Shown piece by piece: positions 8,701 through 14,502 of a DNA stretch of 14,502 nt. Below the pieces are notes generated by a model, which made no database searches, was not told where the DNA came from, and was given only the letters and a program-made list of their open reading frames with translations. Position numbers and translations under genes: made by a program. The stretch spans positions 1 through 14,502 of the forward strand of contig JAJXYI010000517.1 in the NCBI GenBank assembly GCA_021780625.1, given 5' to 3'. The DNA is from a bacterium. Lineage in GTDB: Bacteria; Verrucomicrobiota; Verrucomicrobiae; Opitutales; Opitutaceae. Numbering within the stretch: position 1 is the first letter of the stretch; each line of letters starts with the position of its first letter.

Positions 8701-9276
8701 ATGCGAATCAGTGGCGGCATGGCACGAGGCATACCCCTGAAGGTCCCTCCGGGCGACGCCGTCCGGCCGGCGACCGACGGCATGCGTCAGGCCCTGTTCT
8801 CAAGCCTTGGGGCGCGCGTGGCGGGGGCGACATTTCTGGACCTGTTCGCGGGCAGTGGAGCCTATGGGCTCGAGGCGCTCAGCCGGGGGGCTTCGACCGG
8901 AGTTTTCGTGGAACGCAGCCCGAAGGCGGCCGGGTGCCTGAAGCAGAACCTGGAGGCGGTGGCGCACTGCCTCGGACGGGACGCCGGTGTGTTGGCCCGG
9001 GTGTGCGTTTGCGATGTCCTGTCGGCGGCCGCGGTGGCTCCACGGTCCCCGGACCTGGTCTTCATCGACCCGCCCTACGCGGAGATTGAGCGGCTGGCGC
9101 CGGAGCTGTTTGCCATGCTGGACCGAATGCTCGAGGGCGCGGTTGATCCGCTGGTGATGTTCGAAATGCCCGGTGAGTGCGACCTTGCGCCGGCAGGCTG
9201 GGTCTGCGCCAAGCGGCTGGGCCGGGGCGTGCGGCAGCCCTCGGTCGCGCTCTTTCGCCGCGGCCAACCCGCATGA
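8701..9276 (+). CDS. rsmD: 16S rRNA (guanine966-N2)-methyltransferase RsmD
   Basis: A 191-residue SAM-dependent methyltransferase that modifies G966 of 16S rRNA in the small subunit, cytosolic. The start MRISGGMARGIPLKVP matches the conserved RIIGGxxRGRKL beginning of the family, so the ATG at 8701 is preferred over upstream in-frame ATGs at 8575 and 8611. Next come RPATDGMRQALFSSLG at 22-37 (family RPTTDRVRETLFNxL), the SAM-binding FLDLFAGSGAYGLEALSRGA at 45-64, ERS at 71-73 for the ribose-binding acidic loop, and the catalytic DPPY at 123-126. Length matches the family. There is no Shine-Dalgarno. The TGA stop overlaps the ATG of the following regulator gene (ATGA at 9273-9276), so the two may be translated together. 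Confidence 0.93.
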   Translation: MRISGGMARGIPLKVPPGDAVRPATDGMRQALFSSLGARVAGATFLDLFAGSGAYGLEALSRGASTGVFVERSPKAAGCLKQNLEAVAHCLGRDAGVLARVCVCDVLSAAAVAPRSPDLVFIDPPYAEIERLAPELFAMLDRMLEGAVDPLVMFEMPGECDLAPAGWVCAKRLGRGVRQPSVALFRRGQPA

Positions 9277-10520
9277 CTACGACCGTTCTCAAGGAAGCTC
9301 CCGTTGACGTGCCTTTGCCGCAAGCCGGTCCGTCGGCGCTCCGGTCGCGACGCACGCGTCCGAGCATCCTGATCGTGTTCGACACACGCCTCGAGGAGAG
9401 CAGGACGGTGCTGAAGGGAATCGCCGCCTATGAGCGCTCGCACGGGCCCTGGTCGTTCTTCCTGGACGACTATCAGAAGACCGAGGGCGACCCGAGCTGG
9501 CTGACCGGCAGGCGCTGGCATGGCGTGATCTCACGCCACACGAGCCCGCAGCTGGCCCGGGTCTGCACCGAGCTGCGGATCCCGCTCGTGGACCTCAACG
9601 ACGGCCCGCCCCTTCCGGCGATCCCGAAGATCCGGCCCGACAACACAGCGGTGGGGCATCTGGGCGCGGAGCATCTCATCGAGCGTGGATTCACCAACCT
9701 GGCGTTCTGCGGTCAGCCCAGCGACCTGTGGGCTTGTGAACGACGCGACGGCTTCCTCGAAGCCTCGCGCCTCGCGGGTCACACCGTGCACCTGCACGAG
9801 GTCGACGAGGACGACACCACCCGCCCCACGTGGGACGAGCAGCGGCTGGCCGGGCTTGCCGCGTGGATCCGGCTCCTGCCGAAGCCGGTCGGCGTCCTGG
9901 CCTGCAACGACATGCGGGCGCAGAACATCATCAGCGCGGCGCATCTTGCCGGGCTGCTGGTCCCCGAGGAGGTGGCGGTCCTCGGCGCGAACAACGACCT
10001 GACGCGCTGCGAACTCGTCTATCCATACCTCTCGAGCGTCGCCATGAACCATTTTCGGAGCGGTTATCTGGCGGCCGAGACGCTCGACCTCCTGATGCGG
10101 GGCGGGACCCCCGCCCGTCTCGACGTGCGCGTCGAACCGCTGGAGGTCGTCACCCGCCAATCGACCGATCTGTTCGCGATCCCGGACCGAAACATTGCCG
10201 CGGCGCTTGCCTTCATTCGCGAGCATGCCTGCCGCGGCGTCACCGTGGAGCAAGTGCTTCAGCATGCGGCGGCCTCCCGCAGCCTGCTCGAGAAAAAGTT
10301 TCGGGAGCACCTCGGCATGTCGCCGCACGCGGTGATCCGCAAGGTGCGCGTCGCGAAGATCAAACACCTGCTCTTCGAGACGGACTATCCGCTCAAGAAG
10401 ATCGCCGAGCTCACCGGGTTCGAGCACGTCGAGTACATGTGCGTCCTGTTCAAGCGCGCGACCGGCATCTCCCCGGGCGAGTACCGCAAGCGGCAGCAGG
10501 CCAAGGTTCCTAAACAGTGA
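9273..10520 (+). CDS. XylR-type regulator: LacI-like sugar-binding domain plus AraC DNA-binding domain
   Basis: A 415-residue transcription regulator. Residues ~30-300 form a periplasmic-binding-protein-like ligand domain of LacI/PurR type: PSILIVFDTR start, VGHLGAEHLIERGF at 128-140, PVGVLACNDMRAQNIISAAH at 205-224, VPEEVAVLGANND at 230-242, and CELVYPYLSSVAMN close to the E. coli XylR pattern. Residues ~310-407 are an AraC-family double helix-turn-helix: VTVEQVLQHAAASRSLLEKK, then KIAELTGFEHVEYMCVLFKR and the closing GISPGEYR. There is no N-terminal LacI helix-turn-helix; DNA binding is at the C-terminus as in XylR (392 aa). The ligand is probably a sugar but cannot be named, and no sugar operon adjoins it. 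The start ATG 9273 overlaps the rsmD stop. An earlier in-frame start at 9177 would overlap rsmD by 100 bases and is unlikely. Confidence 0.9.
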   Translation: MTTTVLKEAPVDVPLPQAGPSALRSRRTRPSILIVFDTRLEESRTVLKGIAAYERSHGPWSFFLDDYQKTEGDPSWLTGRRWHGVISRHTSPQLARVCTELRIPLVDLNDGPPLPAIPKIRPDNTAVGHLGAEHLIERGFTNLAFCGQPSDLWACERRDGFLEASRLAGHTVHLHEVDEDDTTRPTWDEQRLAGLAAWIRLLPKPVGVLACNDMRAQNIISAAHLAGLLVPEEVAVLGANNDLTRCELVYPYLSSVAMNHFRSGYLAAETLDLLMRGGTPARLDVRVEPLEVVTRQSTDLFAIPDRNIAAALAFIREHACRGVTVEQVLQHAAASRSLLEKKFREHLGMSPHAVIRKVRVAKIKHLLFETDYPLKKIAELTGFEHVEYMCVLFKRATGISPGEYRKRQQAKVPKQ

Positions 10521-10572
10521 CCCGCGGGCGCGGGCGCAACGTCCGTTTGACCCGCCGACGGGTATCGTCACG

Positions 10573-10884
10573 ATGAACGCCGTGAGCCTCGTTCCCATGG
10601 TCTGGTTCTGGCGCGGCCTGAAGGGTCACAGCGTGACCTTTGCGGTGCTGTTTGCATCGCTGGTGCTCGGGTTCTCCCTGATGGGCGTCATCCACCGGGT
10701 GCTTGCGGACGTCGGGGTCCACTGGCTGTACGTCCTTCTGATCCCGATTTTCCTGGTGCGCTGGCTCTCGAAGCGCGAGGCCGTCTGGATCCCGGACGAG
10801 GCGCGTCGGCGCAGGATCGCGCGTTCGATCCTGGCCGTTTCTCTCGTCGTGGCGGCGGTGGCCGCGTGGGTTTTGAAGCCCTAG
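10573..10884 (+). CDS. Small membrane protein, function unknown
   Basis: A 103-residue protein, 52 bases after the XylR-like gene on the same strand. Three hydrophobic segments are visible at about residues 20-40, 48-64 and 84-100. Between the last two is a positively charged loop, RWLSKREAVWIPDEARRRRR-like, which would be cytoplasmic. ATG 10573 is not preceded by a Shine-Dalgarno, as for its neighbours; an internal ATG at 10597 is an alternative. The reading is supported by membrane-protein composition in this frame only, because the opposite strand gives an Arg/His/Gly-rich shadow. Its stop TAG shares the CTAG palindrome with the stop of the convergent gene. No family is recognised. A weak hairpin ACCCG-CCGA-CGGGT (10550-10563) lies just before the start. 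Confidence 0.6.
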   Translation: MNAVSLVPMVWFWRGLKGHSVTFAVLFASLVLGFSLMGVIHRVLADVGVHWLYVLLIPIFLVRWLSKREAVWIPDEARRRRIARSILAVSLVVAAVAAWVLKP

Positions 10885-12116
10885 GACGCGACCGCCGGCC
10901 GGCTCGCCGCGTGACCGCCGAGCAATTCCCTGAGCAGCGCCCACCCTCGACGCAGGCCGACCTCACACTCCGCACCCGAGGCATAGGCTCGGGCAAACGC
11001 CTCCTCGTGCCCCTTGTAGCGCGGCGGGAGCGTGAGCAAGGTCCGGGTCTTTTCGGACGACGGATCCCGGTGCTCGACCGTGGGCCAGAACAATCCGCGG
11101 CCCACGGCGATCCCCTCGGACGGCAGCTCGGCCGTGCGTTCGGGCATCACCAGGAGCGGCCGGTAGGAAAGGTGCAGCTTGCCGTCGTCGCCCTTCGTGA
11201 GCCGGCCGTAGGTGCGGATCGGAACCTCCTTGAGAGACTGCCCCACGAAGACCCAGTCGCCCGAGCCGGCCGGCTGGAAGCGATGACGGCGGAAGGTGCC
11301 AAAATCCCACAGGAAGACGGAGCCGAACACGGTCAGGCGGAAGGCCCAGCCTGCACAGAAGTAGGCGACGATGATGATCGCCACGGAGATGGTCGCACCG
11401 ACGACGGGGTCGATGAAGGCCGTCGCGGTGACGAGTCCGAGGATGGCCGTGCGGAACGTCTTGAGCGCGGCGTCGACCGCGCCCCAGGGACTCAGGAGGA
11501 TGAGCACGTTGATGGCGTGCGAGACAACCCAGACGATGAGGAATACCGCCACGGAGAGCGGTACCATGAGGATCGTCAGCAGCCACGAGGTGTGAATCGC
11601 GCCAAACTGGATCATGGCCAGTCCCGACGCGACCACGTGCACCGGGTTGTCAGCGGTGGCGGGTGTGGCGAGGTACTTGGAGGCCATGTTGACCAGCACG
11701 GGCACGACGGCGCCGGTCGCCACCAGGCCGCTCAGCTTGTTCTCGGCGAGTTCGAGCATGTCGAAGGGCTTCTTGAGGCCGGGCGGGATGGCGACTCCGA
11801 GCGAGTCCTTGAGCCCGCAGGCTCCCGCGATGAGAAGGCCGAGCGCCCAGAACATCGGTTTGGCGAACCACGGCAATTGGGCCTTCTGCTCGGGCGTATG
11901 GGCCTTGAAGTATTGGTAGGCGCCGACGGCGCTGACGCCGAGGAGCGGGGAGATCGCGATTCCCGTGACCTGGGTGACCAGCGAGGCGAGGTGCGAGCCG
12001 GGGGTGGCCTGCGAGGCCTCGTTCGAGGCCTTGGCGGAGCCCGCGTAAACCGGGGCCGCGACGAGCGAAAACAGCAAAGCAAAAACGAGTATGAAGCGGG
12101 GTAGTGACTTCATCAT
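10881..12116 (-). CDS. Polytopic membrane protein with signal peptide, function unknown (DUF4126-like pattern possible)
   Basis: A 411-residue protein (or 410 if the second of two adjacent ATGs is used). It begins MMKSLPRFILVFALLFSLVA then APVYA|GSAKA, a good Sec signal peptide with an AxA-type site. A longer in-frame reading from 12260 is rejected because its extension crosses hairpin-rich non-coding DNA. Hydrophobic segments follow at about 52-69, 87-103, 130-145, 174-199, 201-215 and 226-260. The last ~140 residues are soluble, including DFGTFRRHRF, LSYRPLLVMPE and RYKGHEEAFARAYASG. The block of helices around 60-150, with a Gly/Pro-rich loop (GVAIPPGLKKPFDMLE), loosely recalls DUF4126 proteins; this is a weak impression. 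No catalytic motif is seen. No Shine-Dalgarno precedes the start. The gene converges on the small membrane protein at 10573-10884, with a four-base overlap. Confidence 0.75.
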   Translation of the reverse strand: MMKSLPRFILVFALLFSLVAAPVYAGSAKASNEASQATPGSHLASLVTQVTGIAISPLLGVSAVGAYQYFKAHTPEQKAQLPWFAKPMFWALGLLIAGACGLKDSLGVAIPPGLKKPFDMLELAENKLSGLVATGAVVPVLVNMASKYLATPATADNPVHVVASGLAMIQFGAIHTSWLLTILMVPLSVAVFLIVWVVSHAINVLILLSPWGAVDAALKTFRTAILGLVTATAFIDPVVGATISVAIIIVAYFCAGWAFRLTVFGSVFLWDFGTFRRHRFQPAGSGDWVFVGQSLKEVPIRTYGRLTKGDDGKLHLSYRPLLVMPERTAELPSEGIAVGRGLFWPTVEHRDPSSEKTRTLLTLPPRYKGHEEAFARAYASGAECEVGLRRGWALLRELLGGHAASRPAVAS

Positions 12117-12199
12117 AAAACGATGCGTGGTCGGCGTATTTTCGCCAGGTTTTTGAGACTTTTGGAGAAGGTCAAAACCACGTCCGGCCCGGAAACGCT

Positions 12200-12230
12200 C
12201 ATCGCCGCCTTGGCAATCAAGGCGGCGATG
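12200..12230. repeat. Perfect 13-bp inverted repeat (hairpin) with 5-base loop
   Basis: CATCGCCGCCTTG at 12200-12212 is exactly complementary to CAAGGCGGCGATG at 12218-12230, with loop GCAAT. The stem is GC-rich and without mismatch. No T-run follows on either strand, so it is not a standard intrinsic terminator. It could be a structured leader of the membrane-protein mRNA (about 85 bases before its start), a transcription-ending or mRNA-stabilising hairpin, or a REP-like dispersed element. Only one copy occurs in the window. Confidence 0.85.
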
Positions 12231-12304
12231 GCTTCGAATGCGGGTCAAACCCGCGACCACGGCTTATGGTGGTTATCTTCGTCGGTTATCCGGCGGAGCG
12301 GATA

Positions 12305-12358
12305 CTGTCACCTGTCATTAACGATACGATAGTAACGAACGTAGACTGACAACTGACA
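12305..12358. repeat. Paired TGTCA/TGACA repeats in inverted arrangement
   Basis: CTGTCA occurs twice, seven bases apart (12305-12310, 12312-12317). CTGACA occurs twice, seven bases apart (12346-12351, 12353-12358). The blocks TGTCAccTGTCA and TGACAacTGACA are inverted copies matching at 10 of 12 positions and are separated by 29 bases, which contain TAACGA twice (12319-12324, 12331-12337 region). The pattern suits a two-site operator or a small dispersed repeat; which of these is not visible from one copy. Confidence 0.6.
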
Positions 12359-12518
12359 CCTAACTCTGACGACTAACACGTCGGCTCTCGCCGACAGGCA
12401 TATTATCGTCCCGAACGAGCCATTTTTATAGCAAAATCGGAAATTTTATTCGTTTGAAAACCAGCGCGTTGGACGGTCAGCGAACAAAAGGCCGCCGCGC
12501 CCGCGCGCGATCCTGAGT

Positions 12519-13637
12519 TCAGAGGCGGATGAACACGGATTTCCGGTAGAGAAAACGGGCCAGCAGAAAGCACAAAACCGCGCCGGTAAGGGCGAGCGTG
12601 ATGGCTCCAAGGCCGGGCCAGAGCGCGTTCAATCCGGCGGCTACCGGACCACCCGTGAACCGCGCGGACAGCGCCCCGAAATCGACGAGATTGCTCGCGA
12701 TATAAAGCGCGAGCGGGTTGGCGCCGATCCAGACGAAGGGCTCGGCCCATTTCTTCCAGCCGAGCACGTCGATGAGCTGGTGGAAGGTCCCGAGGAGGAT
12801 CAGGCTCCAGCCGCCGGCCACCAGGACGAACGTCGAGGTCCAGATCTTCTTGATGATGGGAAACTCGAGCCCCCACAGCAGGCCGAGTCCGAGGAGCACC
12901 AATCCGGTCGCGACGAGGCGCAGGCTCAGCACGGAGCCTTTGCGCTGCGTGGTGCGCAGGTAGATTCCCGAAAGCACACCCAGCAGGCAGGTGCCGACCG
13001 CGGGGAGTGTGCTCAGCAGGCCCTCGGGGTCGTGATCGCCGTCCCACTTGCGCCAAGGCAGGTAGTGGGCGTCGATCCAGTTGGTGAGGTTGTGCCCCTC
13101 GGCGAAGTCGCCTGGGCCGAAGCCGGGCACGGGCACGAAGCGCAGCAGGAGCCAGTAGCCGACCAGCAGGCCGATGAGCGTCGCGACCAGTCCCTTCGGG
13201 CGAAGGTACAGGAACAGCACGCCGGCCGCTCCGTAGCACAGTGCGATGCGCTGGAGCACGCCCATCAGCCTGAGGTCGTCGAAAGACTTCGTAAGCCCCC
13301 CGTAGTAGAGCAGGCCGAGCACGTAGAGCAGGACGGTGCGCCGGAGCACGCGGCCGAGCGCGGCGCGCGTGTCACCAGAATCCAGATACTTTTGGAGGGA
13401 GAGCGGGATGGCCACGCCGGCCATGAAGACGAAGAGCGGGAAGATGAGGTCGTAGGCGTGGTAGCCCTGCCAGGGCACGTGGTCGAGCTGGCGGGAGGCG
13501 AGCTTTGCGAGGATGCCTCCGCGCAGCTGGCCGAGGGCGCCGCCGATCGCGTCGGCGCCCATGATCCAGAACATGTCGAAGCCGCGGAGGGCGTCCAGGA
13601 ACACGAGGCGCCTGGAGGGTTGGGGTATCGGGGTCAT
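12519..13637 (-). CDS. HGSNAT/DUF5009-family polytopic acyltransferase (heparan-alpha-glucosaminide N-acetyltransferase-like)
   Basis: A 372-residue integral membrane protein of the COG4299 / DUF5009 group, related to human HGSNAT. That enzyme passes acetyl groups from cytosolic acetyl-CoA across the membrane to terminal glucosamine of heparan sulfate. The N-terminus RRLVFLDALRGFDMFWIMG (residues 9-27) is the family signature. Next is DHVPWQGYHAYDLIFPLFVF at about 52-71; His53 before W-x-G sits where HGSNAT has its functionally important His (family recall). Later come DPEGLLSTLPAVGTCLLG at 203-220, IIKKIWTSTFVL at 261-272 and GANPLALY at 305-312. About ten hydrophobic helices are visible. 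The ATG at 13637 overlaps the stop of the NAGLU-like gene (ATGA); an in-frame upstream start at 13724 would overlap that gene by 91 bases. Context with an alpha-N-acetylglucosaminidase supports an amino-sugar acetylation role, though bacterial family members have not, as far as I know, all been tested. Confidence 0.85.
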   Translation of the reverse strand: MTPIPQPSRRLVFLDALRGFDMFWIMGADAIGGALGQLRGGILAKLASRQLDHVPWQGYHAYDLIFPLFVFMAGVAIPLSLQKYLDSGDTRAALGRVLRRTVLLYVLGLLYYGGLTKSFDDLRLMGVLQRIALCYGAAGVLFLYLRPKGLVATLIGLLVGYWLLLRFVPVPGFGPGDFAEGHNLTNWIDAHYLPWRKWDGDHDPEGLLSTLPAVGTCLLGVLSGIYLRTTQRKGSVLSLRLVATGLVLLGLGLLWGLEFPIIKKIWTSTFVLVAGGWSLILLGTFHQLIDVLGWKKWAEPFVWIGANPLALYIASNLVDFGALSARFTGGPVAAGLNALWPGLGAITLALTGAVLCFLLARFLYRKSVFIRL

Positions 13638-14502
13638 CGTCTGGCGGGAGTCTGGGGTTGGTGTTTGAATTCCGAAGTCTTCCAGTCGAAGCGGGGGTAG
13701 AGGTCCAGCATGGCGGGGCGCCATTTCGCGAGGAGCTCCCGCGCGGTGGCGACCGGGTCGCCCAGCGGCGTGTCGGGGTAGGACTCATGTCCGTCGCACC
13801 AGCGGTACTCCCAGCGGTCGAGGTCGCGATAGAAGGGGCTCGCGTCGTTGCCAGGCCGCAGGGAGGTGCGGACGAAGCGGGCGTCGCGGTAGGTGGCGGG
13901 CTGCGTCTCCAGGAAAGCGAAGAAGTGGCGCCAACGCTCCAGGTAGAAGCCGCGGATGAGCCCGGACCACTGCCGGCACGAATAGTCGAAGAGATAGGCG
14001 TTCGGCGTGTCGGGACCCCACACGGTGATGAGCTCCCGGGCGTTGCGCTCATACAGGTCCTTCTCGGCGGGGTTGGCGCCCCAGCGGCGGGCGTGGTCGA
14101 GCCAGCGGCCGAGCAAATACTCCCGCCGCGTGCCGAGCAAACGGTCGAGGTCGGCGCCGAGAGCGAGGAAGCGGTCGCGGGCCGCGGCGTAGCGCGCGCG
14201 GTCGCCGGACTCGAAGGCGGCGGTGATCTCGCGCTGGAGCGGGAGCGAGAGGTCGGCCAGGGCCTGGCGGCCGACCTCGACGACGTCGTAGCGGTAGGTG
14301 TCCACGGAGCCCAGGGCGGCCGAGTCGTCGAGCAGGTCCGCCCAGGCGTTCCAGACGGCGGCGGGCGGATAATCGCGGCGGAAGTCTCCCCAGGGCGAGG
14401 CGGCGCGCACGGTGAGCGCGGGCCGGGCCTGAAGCGGGCTCTCCATCTGCGGCTCGGACGAGGGCTGCGAGTACACGGTGTCGAGGAGCAGGCGCCAGGC
14501 AT
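13634..14502 (-). CDS. Alpha-N-acetylglucosaminidase, GH89/NAGLU family (partial, C-terminal part only)
   Basis: The visible part is the last 288 residues; the N-terminal and catalytic barrel portions lie beyond 14502. The reading enters at the edge with AWRLLLDTVYSQ, typical of the end of the NAGLU catalytic domain, followed by the all-helical C-terminal domain. Matches to human NAGLU as recalled include SVDTYRYDVVEVGRQALADL (human YDLLDLTRQAVQEL), YLLGRWLDHAR (FLLGSWLEQAR), DLYERNARELITVWGP (DFYEQNSRYQLTLWGP), LFDYSCRQWSGLIRGFY (ILDYANKQLAGLVANYY) and WRHFF. The enzyme removes terminal alpha-linked GlcNAc from heparan sulfate or mucin-type glycans. Catalytic residues cannot be checked because they lie outside the window. 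The TGA stop overlaps the start of the HGSNAT-like gene, indicating one operon and coupled translation. Confidence 0.92.
   Translation of the reverse strand, partial: AWRLLLDTVYSQPSSEPQMESPLQARPALTVRAASPWGDFRRDYPPAAVWNAWADLLDDSAALGSVDTYRYDVVEVGRQALADLSLPLQREITAAFESGDRARYAAARDRFLALGADLDRLLGTRREYLLGRWLDHARRWGANPAEKDLYERNARELITVWGPDTPNAYLFDYSCRQWSGLIRGFYLERWRHFFAFLETQPATYRDARFVRTSLRPGNDASPFYRDLDRWEYRWCDGHESYPDTPLGDPVATARELLAKWRPAMLDLYPRFDWKTSEFKHQPQTPARR

Larger units (their letters stand above)
12117..12518. other. Gene-free 402-base region between two minus-strand genes, rich in hairpins and short repeats
   Basis: It must hold the end of the NAGLU/HGSNAT-like operon transcript and the promoter of the membrane-protein gene ending at 10881, both on the minus strand. 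No convincing coding frame is present; a short plus-strand frame (12123-12332) runs through a perfect hairpin and looks non-coding. Structures seen: a 13-bp hairpin (12200-12230), a GCGGGT-CAA-ACCCGC hairpin (12240-12254), two GGTTATC copies 13 bases apart (12271-12277, 12284-12290), paired TGTCA and TGACA repeats (12305-12358), and a GTCGGC-TCTC-GCCGAC hairpin (12380-12395). An AT-rich stretch (12421-12460) includes TATAAA on the minus strand, a possible -10. None of these is followed by a clear T-run, so no intrinsic terminator is called. Confidence 0.6.

Noticed and set aside
10551..10562. CCCG-CCGA-CGGG as terminator of the XylR-like gene
   Set aside because: Stem of only 4-5 bp, no T-run, and it lies 10 bases before the next start.
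10866..12104. Plus-strand open frame of 412 codons opposite the unknown membrane protein
   Set aside because: Composition is dominated by Gly, Arg, Asp, Glu and His with no hydrophobic core, while the minus strand encodes a signal peptide and membrane helices.
12123..12332. Possible 69-residue plus-strand peptide in the gene-free region
   Set aside because: It runs through a perfect 13-bp hairpin and a second hairpin, has no ribosome site and no recognisable features.
12481..12518. GC-rich run followed by TTTTG on the minus strand just after the HGSNAT-like gene, as a terminator
   Set aside because: The possible stem is short and ambiguous (alternating CG), and the T-run is only four bases, so an intrinsic terminator is not supported.
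12780..13700. Plus-strand open frame of 306 codons opposite the HGSNAT-like gene
   Set aside because: The Glu/His/Gln-rich translation mirrors membrane-helix codons of the clear family member on the minus strand.

Overview
The window is GC-rich and gene-dense. Its gene content suggests the Verrucomicrobiota, most likely an Opitutaceae-like bacterium. This rests on a run of prepilin-like proteins with long passenger domains, a XylR-type regulator (LacI sensor domain plus AraC DNA-binding domain), and a pair of genes for glycosaminoglycan or mucin sugar breakdown. The taxonomic call is inference from family recall; no rRNA or other phylogenetic marker is present. Most starts lack a clear Shine-Dalgarno sequence, and many genes overlap by four bases (ATGA or GTGA), so translational coupling is common.

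Region 1 (1-7522, all minus strand) is one compact operon for a type II secretion / type IV pilus-like machine. In transcription order it encodes: a GspG-like pseudopilin, a second small pseudopilin, a GspJ-like pseudopilin, a GspK-like protein without Glu+5, a large fifth pseudopilin-like protein, a PilT-type ATPase, a GspL-like protein (PilM-like plus PilN-like), a GspM/PilO-like protein, and the first 54 codons of a protein with a signal peptide. Gene order resembles a gsp operon (G-H-J-K ... L-M). The differences are that the only ATPase is of the PilT retraction type and sits between the pseudopilins and L/M, and that no polytopic GspF/PilC protein is visible. An AT-rich 88-base gap (7523-7610) with two short palindromes precedes the operon and is the likeliest promoter region.

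Region 2 (7611-10884) is ordinary chromosomal content. It has a NAPE-PLD-like metallo-beta-lactamase-fold hydrolase (minus), then divergently rsmD (16S rRNA methyltransferase), a XylR-like regulator whose start overlaps the rsmD stop, and a small three-helix membrane protein. The last of these converges on the next gene, and the palindrome CTAG provides both stop codons.

Region 3 (10881-12518) holds an unassigned secreted-signal/polytopic membrane protein (minus). Upstream of it is a 402-base gene-free stretch with a 13-bp perfect hairpin, two smaller hairpins and several short direct and inverted repeats.

Region 4 (12519-14502, minus) is the end of a second operon: the C-terminal part of an alpha-N-acetylglucosaminidase (GH89, NAGLU family), coupled by ATGA to a polytopic acyltransferase of the HGSNAT/DUF5009 family. 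These are the bacterial counterparts of the two consecutive human lysosomal enzymes that N-acetylate terminal glucosamine of heparan sulfate and then remove it.
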